Positions 17,766-27,896 are shown, counted from the stretch's first letter. The stretch is 64,000 nucleotides of DNA from Candidatus Omnitrophota bacterium (GCA_020632475.1 JACKFM010000001.1:558001-622000); one strand, 5' to 3'. Translations and numbers: made by a program. The notes: generated by a model from the letters alone, not told the origin.

Positions 17766-18242
17766 ATGTCCATTGCTTATATTGCTTTTGGTTCAAATCT
17801 GGGGGACCGGCTTCGGAACATTCAGGCTGCCGCCGGAATGCTCAATGCTCTGGAGAAGGTTTGTATTATAAAACAGTCTGAGATTTATGAAACAGAACCG
17901 CTCGGAGGGCCTCAGCAAGGACTCTACCTGAATGGTGTCTGGCAGGTTGATGTCCAACTGAATGCACAGGATTTGATGAGCGCTTTGCTTCAAATCGAGA
18001 AAAAATTGGGCCGGGTGCGAATGGGAATGAATGCGCCTAGGACCATTGATCTGGATATTTTATTCTATGATGAGCAGGTGATTCAAATGCCCGGGCTTTG
18101 GATTCCGCATCCCAGAGCACATGAGCGATGGTTTGTTTTAAAGCCCATGAGCGATTTATGTCCGCAGTTCAGACATCCGGTGATGCATCAGACCGTGGCT
18201 GAATTGTTGAGTGCTTTTCAACCACAGGAAACCACATCGTGA
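17766..18242 (+). CDS. folK: 2-amino-4-hydroxy-6-hydroxymethyldihydropteridine pyrophosphokinase
   Basis: It transfers pyrophosphate from ATP to the pterin precursor in folate synthesis. At about 158 residues it matches FolK, with IAFGSNLGDR at the start, ETEPLGGPQQGLYLNGV, LGRVRMGMNAPRTIDLDIL and IPHPRAHERWFVL. ATG 17766 is chosen because AAGGGG lies 5 nt upstream; an upstream ATG at 17733 overlaps the -10 box and cannot be transcribed from it. The stop overlaps the panC start as GTGA. The pairing of folate and pantothenate genes in one operon is common. Confidence 0.95.
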   Translation: MSIAYIAFGSNLGDRLRNIQAAAGMLNALEKVCIIKQSEIYETEPLGGPQQGLYLNGVWQVDVQLNAQDLMSALLQIEKKLGRVRMGMNAPRTIDLDILFYDEQVIQMPGLWIPHPRAHERWFVLKPMSDLCPQFRHPVMHQTVAELLSAFQPQETTS

Positions 18243-19141
18243 AAGTGATTAAAAATCCAAAGGCCTTACAGAAAATTCTGGCCGGCCACCGCCGGGGCGG
18301 ACAGTCTATCGGATTTGTTCCGACCATGGGGGCCCTGCATGAAGGGCACTTATCGCTTGTCCGTGCTTCCCGCCGGGAAAATGACGTGACGGTGGTGAGT
18401 ATTTTTGTGAATCCGACCCAATTTGGGCCTAAAGAGGATTTGAAAAAATATCCGCGTCCGATCAGGCGGGATAAAAAACTGCTGATTCTGGAAAAAACGG
18501 ATTATTTATTCCTGCCGTCGGTCGAAGCGATGTACCCGCCCGGACAACCCGTTTATGTGGATACGGAAAAGTCCGGCAGGGACAGCCTAACGGACCGGCT
18601 GTGCGGAAAATACCGCCTCGGACATTTTAGAGGCGTGTTAACCGTTGTGGCCAAGTTATTTAATATTGTCTTGCCCGACAGGGCTTATTTCGGGCAAAAA
18701 GATTATCAACAGGCCGTGATTGTCAGGCGGTTGATTGAGGATCTGCATCTGAATATTTTTCTGAAAATTCTCCCGGTGATTCGTGAAAAGAATGGGTTGG
18801 CCATGAGTTCCCGCAACCGGTATTTGAATCATGAAGAGAAAATGCGTGCACTTAGCCTGTCCCGGGAACTGTTTTCGATGCGACGGCAGATTATTCAGGG
18901 ACAAAAAAACCTAAAAACTCTATGCCGGTCCGCTGCCAGAAGACTGAGCCGGAGTCTTGACCGGCTTCAATATCTGGAGATTGTGGATCCCGTTTCTCTT
19001 GCACCCGCTCAATGTCTTCGCGGCAACGAGGTGGTTCTGGCCGCCGGTTACGTGGGCAAGACAAGATTAATTGATAATGTTATAATACCGCCTTTGCGTG
19101 GAGTGAAAAAACGCCTCTCGAAAAGCCGTTTAACCCGTTAA
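18239..19141 (+). CDS. panC: Pantothenate synthetase
   Basis: It joins pantoate and beta-alanine with ATP to form pantothenate. PTMGALHEGHLSLVR (the HxGH nucleotidyl site), FVNPTQFGPKEDLKKYPR, GHFRGVLTVV, YFGQKDYQQ and SSRNRYL are all present in order. At 300 residues it is slightly longer than the ~280 typical, because of a basic C-terminal tail. GTG start, coupled to folK. Beta-alanine comes from PanD, encoded next. panB is not in this window. Confidence 0.96.
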   Translation: MKVIKNPKALQKILAGHRRGGQSIGFVPTMGALHEGHLSLVRASRRENDVTVVSIFVNPTQFGPKEDLKKYPRPIRRDKKLLILEKTDYLFLPSVEAMYPPGQPVYVDTEKSGRDSLTDRLCGKYRLGHFRGVLTVVAKLFNIVLPDRAYFGQKDYQQAVIVRRLIEDLHLNIFLKILPVIREKNGLAMSSRNRYLNHEEKMRALSLSRELFSMRRQIIQGQKNLKTLCRSAARRLSRSLDRLQYLEIVDPVSLAPAQCLRGNEVVLAAGYVGKTRLIDNVIIPPLRGVKKRLSKSRLTR

Positions 19142-19200
19142 CAGAAAAAGGAGAATTCCGGTAGAACGCCGTTTGAGTTCTGCCCGGGAATAATGTGGAT

Positions 19201-19560
19201 ATGCAGCGCCAAATGTTAAGTGGAAAAATTCATCGCGGCCGTGTGACCGATGCCTGTGTGGATTACGAGGGAAGTATTACGATCGATGCCGAAATTATGG
19301 ATGCGGCCAACATTCTGGACAGTGAAAAAGTTTTAATTGCAAATTTGACCAATGGTGCCAGAATCGAAAGTTACGCCATGAGGGGAGAAGCCGGTTCCAA
19401 AATGATCTGTTTGAACGGCGGTGCGGCCAAACACGGTAAGGTCGGAGATATCGTGATTATTATGACATTTGCCGTTTTATCAGAGGAAGAGGTGAAGGTC
19501 CATCGTCCCCGTAAGATTGTTTTGGATGAAAAAAATGAAATCATCAGCCGAACCGGATAA
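19201..19560 (+). CDS. panD: Aspartate 1-decarboxylase precursor
   Basis: It makes beta-alanine from L-aspartate using a self-generated pyruvoyl group. Autocleavage is expected in YEGSITID between Gly and Ser. KIHRGRVTDA and NLTNGARIESY are further signatures. ATG 19201 gives the standard N-terminus (M, three to four residues, L, then KIHR); GTG 19195 and ATG 19213 are in frame. The C-terminus runs about 5 residues past the usual end. It lies 59 bp after panC. Confidence 0.95.
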   Translation: MQRQMLSGKIHRGRVTDACVDYEGSITIDAEIMDAANILDSEKVLIANLTNGARIESYAMRGEAGSKMICLNGGAAKHGKVGDIVIIMTFAVLSEEEVKVHRPRKIVLDEKNEIISRTG

Positions 19561-19659
19561 TCAATTTGTTACGATAGCCTTTTGTTCTCACATGCCAGTT
19601 ATCAATTTCTTCAGGATTCCTTTCACGACTACCCCCCTTTGGGCCACTTCGAGGTTAGT

Positions 19660-20472
19660 ATGCGTCCATTAAAAATAGGGATGATCGGTTGCGGAGCCAT
19701 CGGTTCTTCTCTGGCCCGCATGATTCACCGCGACTTTTCTAAAGCTGCGACCATTGCTTATCTAGCGGATCACCATTGCGAGAGAGCCCACAGCCTCATC
19801 AAGACTTTAAAGCTTAAGGCCTCACACACCGGTATTCCCGAATTGATTGAGAAATCAGACTTAATCATTGAAGCCGCATCCGGGGAGGTTGCCGCAAAGG
19901 TGACGCCCGCAGTCCTTCAAACGGCCAAACAAATTTTAGTTTTAAGTGTCGGCGGATTAATTCAGCCCGGAGTGTGGCAGAAAATAAACCGGATTAAAAC
20001 CGGACGGCTTTGGGTGCCCTCCGGGGCCATTGCCGGTATTGACGGGTTATGTGCCGCAAAAGAAGCGGGGATTCAAAGTGTGAAATTGATCACGCGCAAA
20101 CCCGTTGCCGGTTTGCTGGGGGCGCCTTTTTTTGAAAAAAAGAAATTTCCGAAATTGACCGGAAAAAAGGCGGTTTGTGTTTTTAAAGGGACGGCATTGA
20201 GTGCTATTCGAGCCTTTCCACAGAATGTGAACGTTGCGGCCGTCTTGAGTCTGGCCTCCATGGGGCCTAAGAGCACCTATGTCGAAGTTTGGACCTCTAA
20301 AGCCTACCGAAAGAACACGCATGAAATCGAAATTGAGGCCCGTAGTGGAACCATCCGTATCGAGGTGCAAAATATCCCCAGCCATTTAAACCCCAAAACC
20401 AGTGCGCTGGCCGTTTATGCGGCAGCAGCAACTTTGCGTAATATTTTTTCCAATCTCAAAATCGGTACCTGA
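19660..20472 (+). CDS. nadX: L-aspartate dehydrogenase
   Basis: A 270-residue NAD(P)-dependent enzyme that oxidises aspartate to iminoaspartate, which NadA can use for NAD synthesis. It has a Rossmann start IGMIGCGAIGSSLAR, then EAASGEVAAK and VPSGAIAGIDGL, and the family motif PQNVNVAAVLSLASMG. GAGG (19651-19654) 5 nt before ATG 19660 fixes the start, although the frame is open from 19582. It sits between panD and uvrA, so two enzymes drawing on aspartate are adjacent. nadA and nadC are not visible here. Confidence 0.9.
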   Translation: MRPLKIGMIGCGAIGSSLARMIHRDFSKAATIAYLADHHCERAHSLIKTLKLKASHTGIPELIEKSDLIIEAASGEVAAKVTPAVLQTAKQILVLSVGGLIQPGVWQKINRIKTGRLWVPSGAIAGIDGLCAAKEAGIQSVKLITRKPVAGLLGAPFFEKKKFPKLTGKKAVCVFKGTALSAIRAFPQNVNVAAVLSLASMGPKSTYVEVWTSKAYRKNTHEIEIEARSGTIRIEVQNIPSHLNPKTSALAVYAAAATLRNIFSNLKIGT

Positions 20473-20473
20473 A

Positions 20474-23275
20474 ATGCCGCAGAATTCATGCATTGAAATC
20501 AAAGGCGCGCGGGAACATAATCTCAAAAATATCAGTTTAAATATCCCTCGTAATCAGTTGGTGGTTATCACGGGACTTTCAGGCAGTGGTAAATCCTCAC
20601 TGGCCTTTGATACGATTTATGCCGAAGGGCAGCGGCGTTATCTTGAAAGCCTCTCTTCCTATGCACGCCAGTTTCTCGAAAAATTAAAAAAACCGGATGT
20701 GGATTATGTCTCCGGTCTTTCGCCCAGTATTTCGATCGAACAGCGTCAAATCAGTCAGAATCCGCGTTCGACGGTGGCCACGGTGACGGAAGTCTATGAT
20801 TATCTGCGCCTCCTTTATGCCAAAGTCGGTGATGCCCATTGTTACCAGTGCGGGAAACTCCTTTCGGCCAAAAGCCTTGAAGAGATTATCGATGAAATGA
20901 GTGAAATCTATCGTGGCCGGGAAATACGAATTGTGGCACCCATGATCCGGGGCCGTAAGGGGGAGTTTCAAAAACTTTTTCAGGAAATTCTCAAAAAAGG
21001 TTTTTCGAGGGCTTTTATTGACGGTCAGCTTCGGGAATTGACTCCCAATCTAAAATTGAGAAAAACCCATCGGCATGACATTGAAGTGCTGATTGACCAG
21101 GTCAAGGTGATCCCTGAGAAACGCAAACAGCTGCAGCAGGCCCTGCGGCTTTCCCATGATCTGGTTCATGGTGCCGTGGCCGTGATCGAGATCGGACGGT
21201 TGCCTCAGAAAAAAATAAAAAGCAGGCTGTTTTCCACAACCCGGAGTTGTCCGGATTGCCAGGTAAGTTATCCTGAGTTGACGCCGAATATGTTTTCTTT
21301 TAACAGCCCTTATGGGGCATGCCCAAGGTGTAAGGGATTGGGAAAATTGTCTCAACTTGCCGCGGGCGGAGTCATTTGTGATGAAACCCGTTCGCTGATG
21401 AACGGCGGGATCAACCCCGAAATCTTTTTTTCTTTTAACAAATATTTTATTGAAGAACTTCTGCATGATTTGACTCAAAAATACGGATTTGAATGGAAAA
21501 CGCCCTATCAGGATTGGCCCGATGAAGCTAAAGAAGCTTTTTTTTGGGGGGGCAGTGATATCACCGGATTAATCGAAGAACTGGAAAGGCTTTTTCATGA
21601 AACGACTTCAGAGGAAGTCCGCCGCAAGGTCAGGAAGTTCTTAAAAGAAGATGTGTGCGGCGAGTGCCTTGGCAGACGACTTGCCAAAACGGGGTTGAAT
21701 GTTTTTATCCTGAAAAAAAATATCATGGACGTTTCCGCATTGACGATTGAAGAGGCAGCTCCTTTTTTCGGTGCCCTGCGTTTTCCTGAAGAATATCATA
21801 AGATCACAGAACCTATCCTTAAAGAAATCCGTGAGCGTTTGGGGTTTCTGCTGAACGTCGGTCTAGGCTACATCAGCCTTGACCGGACAGTGGCAACCCT
21901 TTCGGGGGGGGAACTGCAGCGGATCCGCCTGGCGGCGCAAATAGGTGTCGGCTTGACCGGGGTTTTGTATGTGCTTGATGAACCGAGTATCGGGCTGCAT
22001 CCCAGAGATAATGAAAAGCTTCTTAAAACCCTTGAACGACTGCGCGATATGAAAAATACGGTGATGGTGGTCGAACACGACGAAGAGACGATGCGGCGTG
22101 CCGATTATTTGATTGACCTCGGACCGGGGGCGGGTAAACACGGCGGCGAAGTGATGGCTTATGGTCCGTCCTCACGCTTGAAAGGAAGCTTAAAAGGTTC
22201 TCTGACGGCACAATATTTATCCGGGCAACTTGAAATTTCTGTTCCGCATCAACGCAAAAATTATCGAAATGTAACGAATTTGGAACTGAAGGGATGCAGT
22301 GAACATAACCTTAAAAAAATTGACGTAAAAATACCGTTGGGGCTTTTTGTCTGTATCACAGGGGTTTCGGGTTCGGGTAAAAGTACGTTGGTTCACGATA
22401 TCTTATATAAGGAATTGCATAATCGTATATGGAAAACCGATTACCGCACGGGGGCCTTTAAAAGTATCCGGAATGCTGAAAAGATTGATAAAGTCATTGA
22501 AATCGACCAGTCGCCGATCGGACGTACGCCAAGATCAAATCCCGCCACCTATACGGATCTTTTCGGATTCATCCGCAAATTGTTCAGTGAACTTAAAGAA
22601 TCGAAGGCCCGGCGCTATACGGCATCGCGTTTCAGTTTTAATCTAAAAGGAGGGCGTTGTGAAAAATGCCGGGGAGAGGGAGCCGAAAAATTACAGATGA
22701 GCTTTATGCCGGATATTTATGTGCTTTGTGAGGATTGCCGTGGGAACCGCTATAATAACGCAACGCTTGAGATCCGTTATAAGGGTAAGAATATTGCCGA
22801 TGTTTTGGACATGCCTGTGGAAGAGGCAATAGAATTCTTTTCGGGATTTTCGGTCATCCGCGAAAAACTCGAATTGCTGCAGACAATCGGTTTAGGCTAT
22901 TTGCGTCTGGGGCAGTCATCGACCACGCTTTCAGGCGGTGAGGCCCAGCGGATTAAACTGGCCAGTGAGCTGAATAAAAAAAGCACCGGGAATACCCTTT
23001 ATCTTTTGGACGAGCCGACGACGGGCTTACATTTCGCCGATGTTAAGAACCTTTTGAAAGCCCTTTTTCAATTACGGGATCAGGGCAATACCATTCTGGT
23101 GATTGAACACCACCTGGATGTCATTAAAGTGGTGGACTATGTCATCGATCTTGGTCCCGAGGGCGGCGTTAACGGAGGCCGGTTAATTGCCGCCGGGACA
23201 CCCGAAGAGATCGCCGCTACCCGGGGTTCTTATACCGGGGCATTCCTTAAGCCCTTTCTTATGAAAAAGCCATAA
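20474..23275 (+). CDS. uvrA: UvrABC system protein A
   Basis: The damage-recognition ATPase of nucleotide excision repair, 933 residues. Two ABC ATPase modules are visible, with Walker A GLSGSGKSSLAF near 36 and GVSGSGKSTLVHD near 632, and signature motifs LSGGELQRIRLA and LSGGEAQRIKLA. Two zinc modules are present: the CPDC/CPRC pair near 260 and the CEKC/CEDC pair near 730. ATG 20474 starts one base after the nadX stop. Full length, with no missing key element. No clear terminator follows. Confidence 0.98.
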   Translation: MPQNSCIEIKGAREHNLKNISLNIPRNQLVVITGLSGSGKSSLAFDTIYAEGQRRYLESLSSYARQFLEKLKKPDVDYVSGLSPSISIEQRQISQNPRSTVATVTEVYDYLRLLYAKVGDAHCYQCGKLLSAKSLEEIIDEMSEIYRGREIRIVAPMIRGRKGEFQKLFQEILKKGFSRAFIDGQLRELTPNLKLRKTHRHDIEVLIDQVKVIPEKRKQLQQALRLSHDLVHGAVAVIEIGRLPQKKIKSRLFSTTRSCPDCQVSYPELTPNMFSFNSPYGACPRCKGLGKLSQLAAGGVICDETRSLMNGGINPEIFFSFNKYFIEELLHDLTQKYGFEWKTPYQDWPDEAKEAFFWGGSDITGLIEELERLFHETTSEEVRRKVRKFLKEDVCGECLGRRLAKTGLNVFILKKNIMDVSALTIEEAAPFFGALRFPEEYHKITEPILKEIRERLGFLLNVGLGYISLDRTVATLSGGELQRIRLAAQIGVGLTGVLYVLDEPSIGLHPRDNEKLLKTLERLRDMKNTVMVVEHDEETMRRADYLIDLGPGAGKHGGEVMAYGPSSRLKGSLKGSLTAQYLSGQLEISVPHQRKNYRNVTNLELKGCSEHNLKKIDVKIPLGLFVCITGVSGSGKSTLVHDILYKELHNRIWKTDYRTGAFKSIRNAEKIDKVIEIDQSPIGRTPRSNPATYTDLFGFIRKLFSELKESKARRYTASRFSFNLKGGRCEKCRGEGAEKLQMSFMPDIYVLCEDCRGNRYNNATLEIRYKGKNIADVLDMPVEEAIEFFSGFSVIREKLELLQTIGLGYLRLGQSSTTLSGGEAQRIKLASELNKKSTGNTLYLLDEPTTGLHFADVKNLLKALFQLRDQGNTILVIEHHLDVIKVVDYVIDLGPEGGVNGGRLIAAGTPEEIAATRGSYTGAFLKPFLMKKP

Positions 23276-23342
23276 CTTGTTTTATATATTAGAGTTATGA
23301 TTAAAAATAAATACATGTCTTTATCGCCATTTGATCCGCTGG

Positions 23343-23396
23343 TTGCAACCTTCCCAGGATCAGGTAGAATAATAACAAATACTTAAAGTTGTTATT
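23343..23396 (+). promoter_or_regulatory. Promoter and inverted repeat upstream of the GH57-malQ pair
   Basis: TTGCAA (23343-23348), 16-nt spacer, TAGAAT (23365-23370). Immediately downstream, AATAACAA (23371-23378) is an inverted repeat of TTGTTATT (23389-23396), spanning the predicted start site. This placement suits a repressor operator. The leader to ATG 23437 would be about 60 nt, with GTGGAG as ribosome-binding site. Confidence 0.4.
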
Positions 23397-23436
23397 CTTT
23401 ATAACTTATTTTTATTCAATAGCTTGTGGAGTTTGA

Positions 23437-25938
23437 ATGAAACCCCGACAAGTTTGTCTTTGTGTCCACGGACACTTCTATCAGCCTCCGCGTGAAAATG
23501 CCTGGCTGGAAGAAATCGAAGAGCAGGAAAGCGCCAAGCCTGCCCATGATTGGAACGAACGTATTTATAATGAGTGCTATCGGCCCAATACCGCTGCACG
23601 GGTATTAGATGCCAAGGGCAAAATCATTGACGTCGTCAGTAATTTTAAATGGATCAGCTTTAATTTTGGCCCCACCTTGCTTTCCTGGATGCAGGAAAAA
23701 CATCCTGATGCCTACCAGGCGATTCTTGACTCTGACCGCCAGAGCTGTCTTGAACATTACGGCCATGGAAATGCAATCGCCCAAGTCTATAACCATATCA
23801 TTCTGCCCTTAGCGAACGCGCGGGACAAAGTCACTCAGGTCAGATGGGGGATTGAAGATTTCCGTCACCGTTTCGGCCGGAGTCCGGAGGCCATGTGGCT
23901 GGCAGAAACCGCATGCAATGAAGCTACGCTTGAAGTTCTGGTTGATCACGGAATGAAATATTTAATTCTATCGCCGTATCAGGCAGATTCAATTCGCCCG
24001 ATCGATAGTCCTCATTGGCAGGATGCCTCAGACGGTAAAATTGATCCCAGCCGTCCTTACCGTTGCTATCTAAAAAAAGATCCCTCACGCTACATTGACA
24101 TTTTTTTCTATGACGGGCCAGTATCCAGACAAATCGGTTTTGGGGATTTGCTTTTTGATGCCAAGCTTTTTATGGCCAGTATTGAAAAAGCCAAGGGCAA
24201 TGAGCGGGATACCCAGTTGATTCATGTTGCAACAGACGGAGAAACCTACGGTCATCATAAAGCCTACGGAGAAAGAGTTCTGGCCTATGTGATGAATGTG
24301 ACGGCTCCCAAGCACAATTACCGTATTGTCAATTATGGTGAATACCTGGCCGAAAATCCGCCCCAATTTGCAGTGAAAATTCAAACCGGCGAAGACGGCA
24401 TGGGAACATCATGGAGTTGTGCCCATGGGGTCAAACGATGGAAAGAACACTGCGGATGCCGTGGCGACGGACCTGCGGAATGGACACAGCACTGGCGTAA
24501 ACCGCTTAAGGAAAGTCTTGATTGGCTCTCAGGCGAACTGGCCCTCTTGTATGAAGGCCGTGCCCGGGAATATCTGAAAGACGTATGGGAAGCCCGTAAT
24601 GATTACATCCAGGTGATCTTAGACCGCTCCGATGAAAGCGTAAATCGTTTTTTTCAGGTTCACCAGAAGGCATCACTGAAGGAAAAAGAGAGGGTTGAAT
24701 GTCTGAAACTCTTGGAAATGCAGCGGCACTCCATGTTGATGCACACAAGCTGCGGGTGGTTTTTTACGGAGCTTTCGGGTATTGAAACCGTTCAAATTTT
24801 GCAATATGCCGCCCGTGCTATCCAGCTGGCATTTCAGGTTACACACGACTCGCTTGAAGAGGCCTTTATGGAACGTCTGTCAGAGGCGAAGAGTAATGTC
24901 CGTGAATTCGGAACCGGCCGCCAGATCTATGAACGATTCGTCCTGTCTAAAACGTTTAATCTGAAAAATGCGGCCTCAATGTATGCCATGGCCTCCACCA
25001 TTCACGGTTTTTATCCTGATAAGACCCGTGTTTCGACTTATTGTTTTGACATCAAACAGCTTCATCATCGAGAAGAGGCTATCGGAAATTTAAATTTAAG
25101 CTTTGGCCATGTGCGTGTTTGTTCCCGCATTACCTGGGAAGAAAAAGAATACGTCTTTGCGGTGGTTCAAATCGGCCTGTATGATTTCCGCTGTTCGGTT
25201 AAGCCGTTTACCGATATTTTAGAGTTGGAAAATCTTGAAAAGGAATTTTTTGACGGCGTCCAGACTTTGCATATCATTGAGATCTTGAGAAAAATGGACG
25301 TTTTTTTCGGTAAAAAATATTATGCGCTTAAAGATTTGCCGATACGTGAACGTAAACAGGTGATATCCATTCTTACCCGTGAGGCCATTGAAAAAATTTC
25401 GGTCGTGCATGAGAACTTGTACGATGAGAACCGCCGTATGAGTGAGATTTACAGTTCCATCAATCTTCCGCTCCCGGCCGAGGTCTGTTATGCTGTCGAA
25501 CACACGCTTTCCAGAAGACTATTGAAGGCTGTTCAGAGCCTGGCCGCCCAGGGTTTTAATCTTAAAAAGACGAATGAAATTCAAAGGTTGATTAATAGTG
25601 CAAAATCTTTTGGGATTAAAATGCAGAAAAAAGAGGTTGCGGTCTTTTTGGATCACCAATTGCTCCAAAAAACCAAAGAAATTGCCGCCAATGTAGGCAT
25701 TGAAAATATTCAATCATGTCTTTCAATTTTAAAACTTGCCGAAAAGATTGAAATCGAACTTAATATTCACTGGACTCAGGACATCTTATTTTCATATTTG
25801 AAAAAAACAATCACAACAGAGGGCTGGAAGAAAATGGACTCGGAAATTCAAAATATCCTCATGCGTTATGCCGCATTACTCGGGATTTCGGAACAGGCCT
25901 TTCAACTCCTTACTGAAAAAACAGGATCCGAAGCCTAA
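23437..25938 (+). CDS. Glycoside hydrolase family 57 protein with DUF3536 domain
   Basis: An 833-residue cytoplasmic protein (no signal peptide). The N-terminal ~320 residues are a GH57 catalytic domain: CVHGHFYQPPRE holds motif I, MWLAETACN the nucleophile Glu, and ATDGETYGHHK the general-acid Asp. The rest is DUF3536, including MHTSCGWFFTEL. The family acts on alpha-glucans in better-known members, but the precise substrate of DUF3536 proteins is unsettled. malQ follows after 16 bp and the branching enzyme lies 3 kb on, so a role in intracellular glucan turnover is likely. Confidence 0.9.
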   Translation: MKPRQVCLCVHGHFYQPPRENAWLEEIEEQESAKPAHDWNERIYNECYRPNTAARVLDAKGKIIDVVSNFKWISFNFGPTLLSWMQEKHPDAYQAILDSDRQSCLEHYGHGNAIAQVYNHIILPLANARDKVTQVRWGIEDFRHRFGRSPEAMWLAETACNEATLEVLVDHGMKYLILSPYQADSIRPIDSPHWQDASDGKIDPSRPYRCYLKKDPSRYIDIFFYDGPVSRQIGFGDLLFDAKLFMASIEKAKGNERDTQLIHVATDGETYGHHKAYGERVLAYVMNVTAPKHNYRIVNYGEYLAENPPQFAVKIQTGEDGMGTSWSCAHGVKRWKEHCGCRGDGPAEWTQHWRKPLKESLDWLSGELALLYEGRAREYLKDVWEARNDYIQVILDRSDESVNRFFQVHQKASLKEKERVECLKLLEMQRHSMLMHTSCGWFFTELSGIETVQILQYAARAIQLAFQVTHDSLEEAFMERLSEAKSNVREFGTGRQIYERFVLSKTFNLKNAASMYAMASTIHGFYPDKTRVSTYCFDIKQLHHREEAIGNLNLSFGHVRVCSRITWEEKEYVFAVVQIGLYDFRCSVKPFTDILELENLEKEFFDGVQTLHIIEILRKMDVFFGKKYYALKDLPIRERKQVISILTREAIEKISVVHENLYDENRRMSEIYSSINLPLPAEVCYAVEHTLSRRLLKAVQSLAAQGFNLKKTNEIQRLINSAKSFGIKMQKKEVAVFLDHQLLQKTKEIAANVGIENIQSCLSILKLAEKIEIELNIHWTQDILFSYLKKTITTEGWKKMDSEIQNILMRYAALLGISEQAFQLLTEKTGSEA

Positions 25939-25954
25939 ACTTCGCTATAGATTT

Positions 25955-27784
25955 ATGCCCCCATCACAACATTCATACGAGTCGTTTCTGGAAAGCCGTT
26001 GCAAAACGCAATGGCAACGCATCGGGATTCAAAGGCGTTCCGGTGTTGCCGTGCCATTATTTTCGCTCTATAGCCAAACCAGTTGCGGAATCGGCGAGAT
26101 TCCTGATCTTAAATTGCTGATCGATTGGTGTGGTTTAACCGGGATGAGCATGATTCAGCTTTTGCCGATGAATGACACCGGGTTCATGTTCACTCCCTAT
26201 GATGCCCAGAGTACCTTTGCTCTGGATCCGATGTATCTTTCACTTGAGAAACTTAAAAACGTTTCCCTTGAACCATTGCTTCCGCAACTGAATTTGCTGC
26301 GGAAGAGGTATGCTCAAGGACAAAAAAAAATCAATTATGGGATTAAGGGCGAAAAGCTAAAACTTCTCTGGGAGACCTTTAACCGCGATGAAATGCATCA
26401 AAAAGATGAAAGTTATAAGCGATATAAAGAGGATAATTCTTTTTGGCTTCAAGATTATGCCTTGTTTAAAACAATCAAAGAACTCCAGACGGAAAAGGGC
26501 TGGATGGACTGGCCCGAAATTTTTAAAACCCGTGATGCGGCGGCCTTAAATGAGTTGGCGATAAAAGAGGCATTAAGGATAGAGTTTCATCGCTGGCTGC
26601 AATGGCAGCTTTATGAACAATTTAAAGAGATCAAGACCTATGCCCAGAAAAAAAATATTTTCCTCATGGGAGACTTGCCCTTTTTGGTTTCGCGTGATAG
26701 TGCCGACATTTGGGCCCATCAGAACTATTTTAAGTTAAATCTGTCATCGGGGGCGCCGCCGGATGCTTATTTTACACAAGGACAGCGTTGGGGGATGCCG
26801 CCATATGCCTGGCCGGAGATTGAAAAACACGGGTATGACTATTTAATCGAAAAATTGAAATATGCCGAAAATTTCTACGATATGTTCCGCATTGATCATG
26901 CCGTCGGGCTCTTCCGGTTGTGGACCATCGATTTGGCCGAGCCTGAAGAAAACGCGGGGATGAACGGGCAATTTGATCCCCAGGATGAGCAGGTTTGGGA
27001 AGAGCACGGACGTAAGATTCTTGAGGTGATGGTCTCCAACACCTCAATGCTTCCCTGCGCCGAGGATCTGGGAACCGTTCCGGAATGTTCCTATCGCGTT
27101 CTGGAGGATTATGCGATTCCGGGTATGGATGTCCAGCGCTGGCAGCGTGATTGGCAAGGGACAAAGGAGTTTAAGGACCCTGCAACCTATCGCCGGAATT
27201 CCATCGCGGTGGTTTCAACGCATGATATGTCTTCGCTTCTTGGCTGGTGGGAATTTGAATGCGCTACCGTGGAAGAAGAACTGTTTAAACGGATGTGTTC
27301 GCAAAGCGGTCTTAATTTTGATCAACTCCGGCCGGATCTTTTTGATGAAAAAACATCATTGCACGGGAGACTGCGTTGGAGAGACGAGATTACTGATGAT
27401 CAGTCTCTTTTAAAGATTATCCAAAAACAGGAGCACGAGGCCGGGCAGATACTGGATGCCTTTAGGAGTTCTCGGCATGAAAAAGAGAAATTTTTACACT
27501 ATATTGATATCGAGACAAAAAACTGTGCAACGGTGTCGTTGGTCCGAGAAGCATTAAGACGGGCAGGGCAGGCAGCCTCAATCTATAGTGTTCAGCAATT
27601 GATCGATTGGCTGGCGCTTAGCCCTCAATTTAAGGAGAATGCCTGGTCTTTCCGGATCAACTGGCCGGGGTCATTTGGCGACCATAATTGGACATTGCGC
27701 ATGCCTTTTTCCCTGGAAGAAATGCTGAAGTTGGGGATTAATTCAAAAATCAAGACCTTAAACAAAGAGACTTCCAGGTTATAG
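25955..27784 (+). CDS. malQ: 4-alpha-glucanotransferase (amylomaltase)
   Basis: A GH77 disproportionating enzyme, about 609 residues. FALDPMYL, GDLPFLVSRDSADIW, the nucleophile region FRIDHAVGLFRLW, the acid-base region CAEDLGTVP, and VSTHDMSSLLGWWE with the transition-state His-Asp are all present. It transfers alpha-1,4-glucan segments between maltooligosaccharides. ATG 25955 is taken as the start because it follows the previous stop by 16 bp; the frame opens upstream inside the GH57 gene. It is probably co-transcribed with the DUF3536 gene. Confidence 0.95.
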   Translation: MPPSQHSYESFLESRCKTQWQRIGIQRRSGVAVPLFSLYSQTSCGIGEIPDLKLLIDWCGLTGMSMIQLLPMNDTGFMFTPYDAQSTFALDPMYLSLEKLKNVSLEPLLPQLNLLRKRYAQGQKKINYGIKGEKLKLLWETFNRDEMHQKDESYKRYKEDNSFWLQDYALFKTIKELQTEKGWMDWPEIFKTRDAAALNELAIKEALRIEFHRWLQWQLYEQFKEIKTYAQKKNIFLMGDLPFLVSRDSADIWAHQNYFKLNLSSGAPPDAYFTQGQRWGMPPYAWPEIEKHGYDYLIEKLKYAENFYDMFRIDHAVGLFRLWTIDLAEPEENAGMNGQFDPQDEQVWEEHGRKILEVMVSNTSMLPCAEDLGTVPECSYRVLEDYAIPGMDVQRWQRDWQGTKEFKDPATYRRNSIAVVSTHDMSSLLGWWEFECATVEEELFKRMCSQSGLNFDQLRPDLFDEKTSLHGRLRWRDEITDDQSLLKIIQKQEHEAGQILDAFRSSRHEKEKFLHYIDIETKNCATVSLVREALRRAGQAASIYSVQQLIDWLALSPQFKENAWSFRINWPGSFGDHNWTLRMPFSLEEMLKLGINSKIKTLNKETSRL

Positions 27785-27896
27785 AAATAAGCTATTTGGG
27801 AGAGATACGGCATGTTTTTTGCTTAAAAATGGCCAGAGGATTTTCCTGACGAGTTTAATTTTCTGAAAAAAAAGGCTTTTAAAGTCATTTTGAGCT

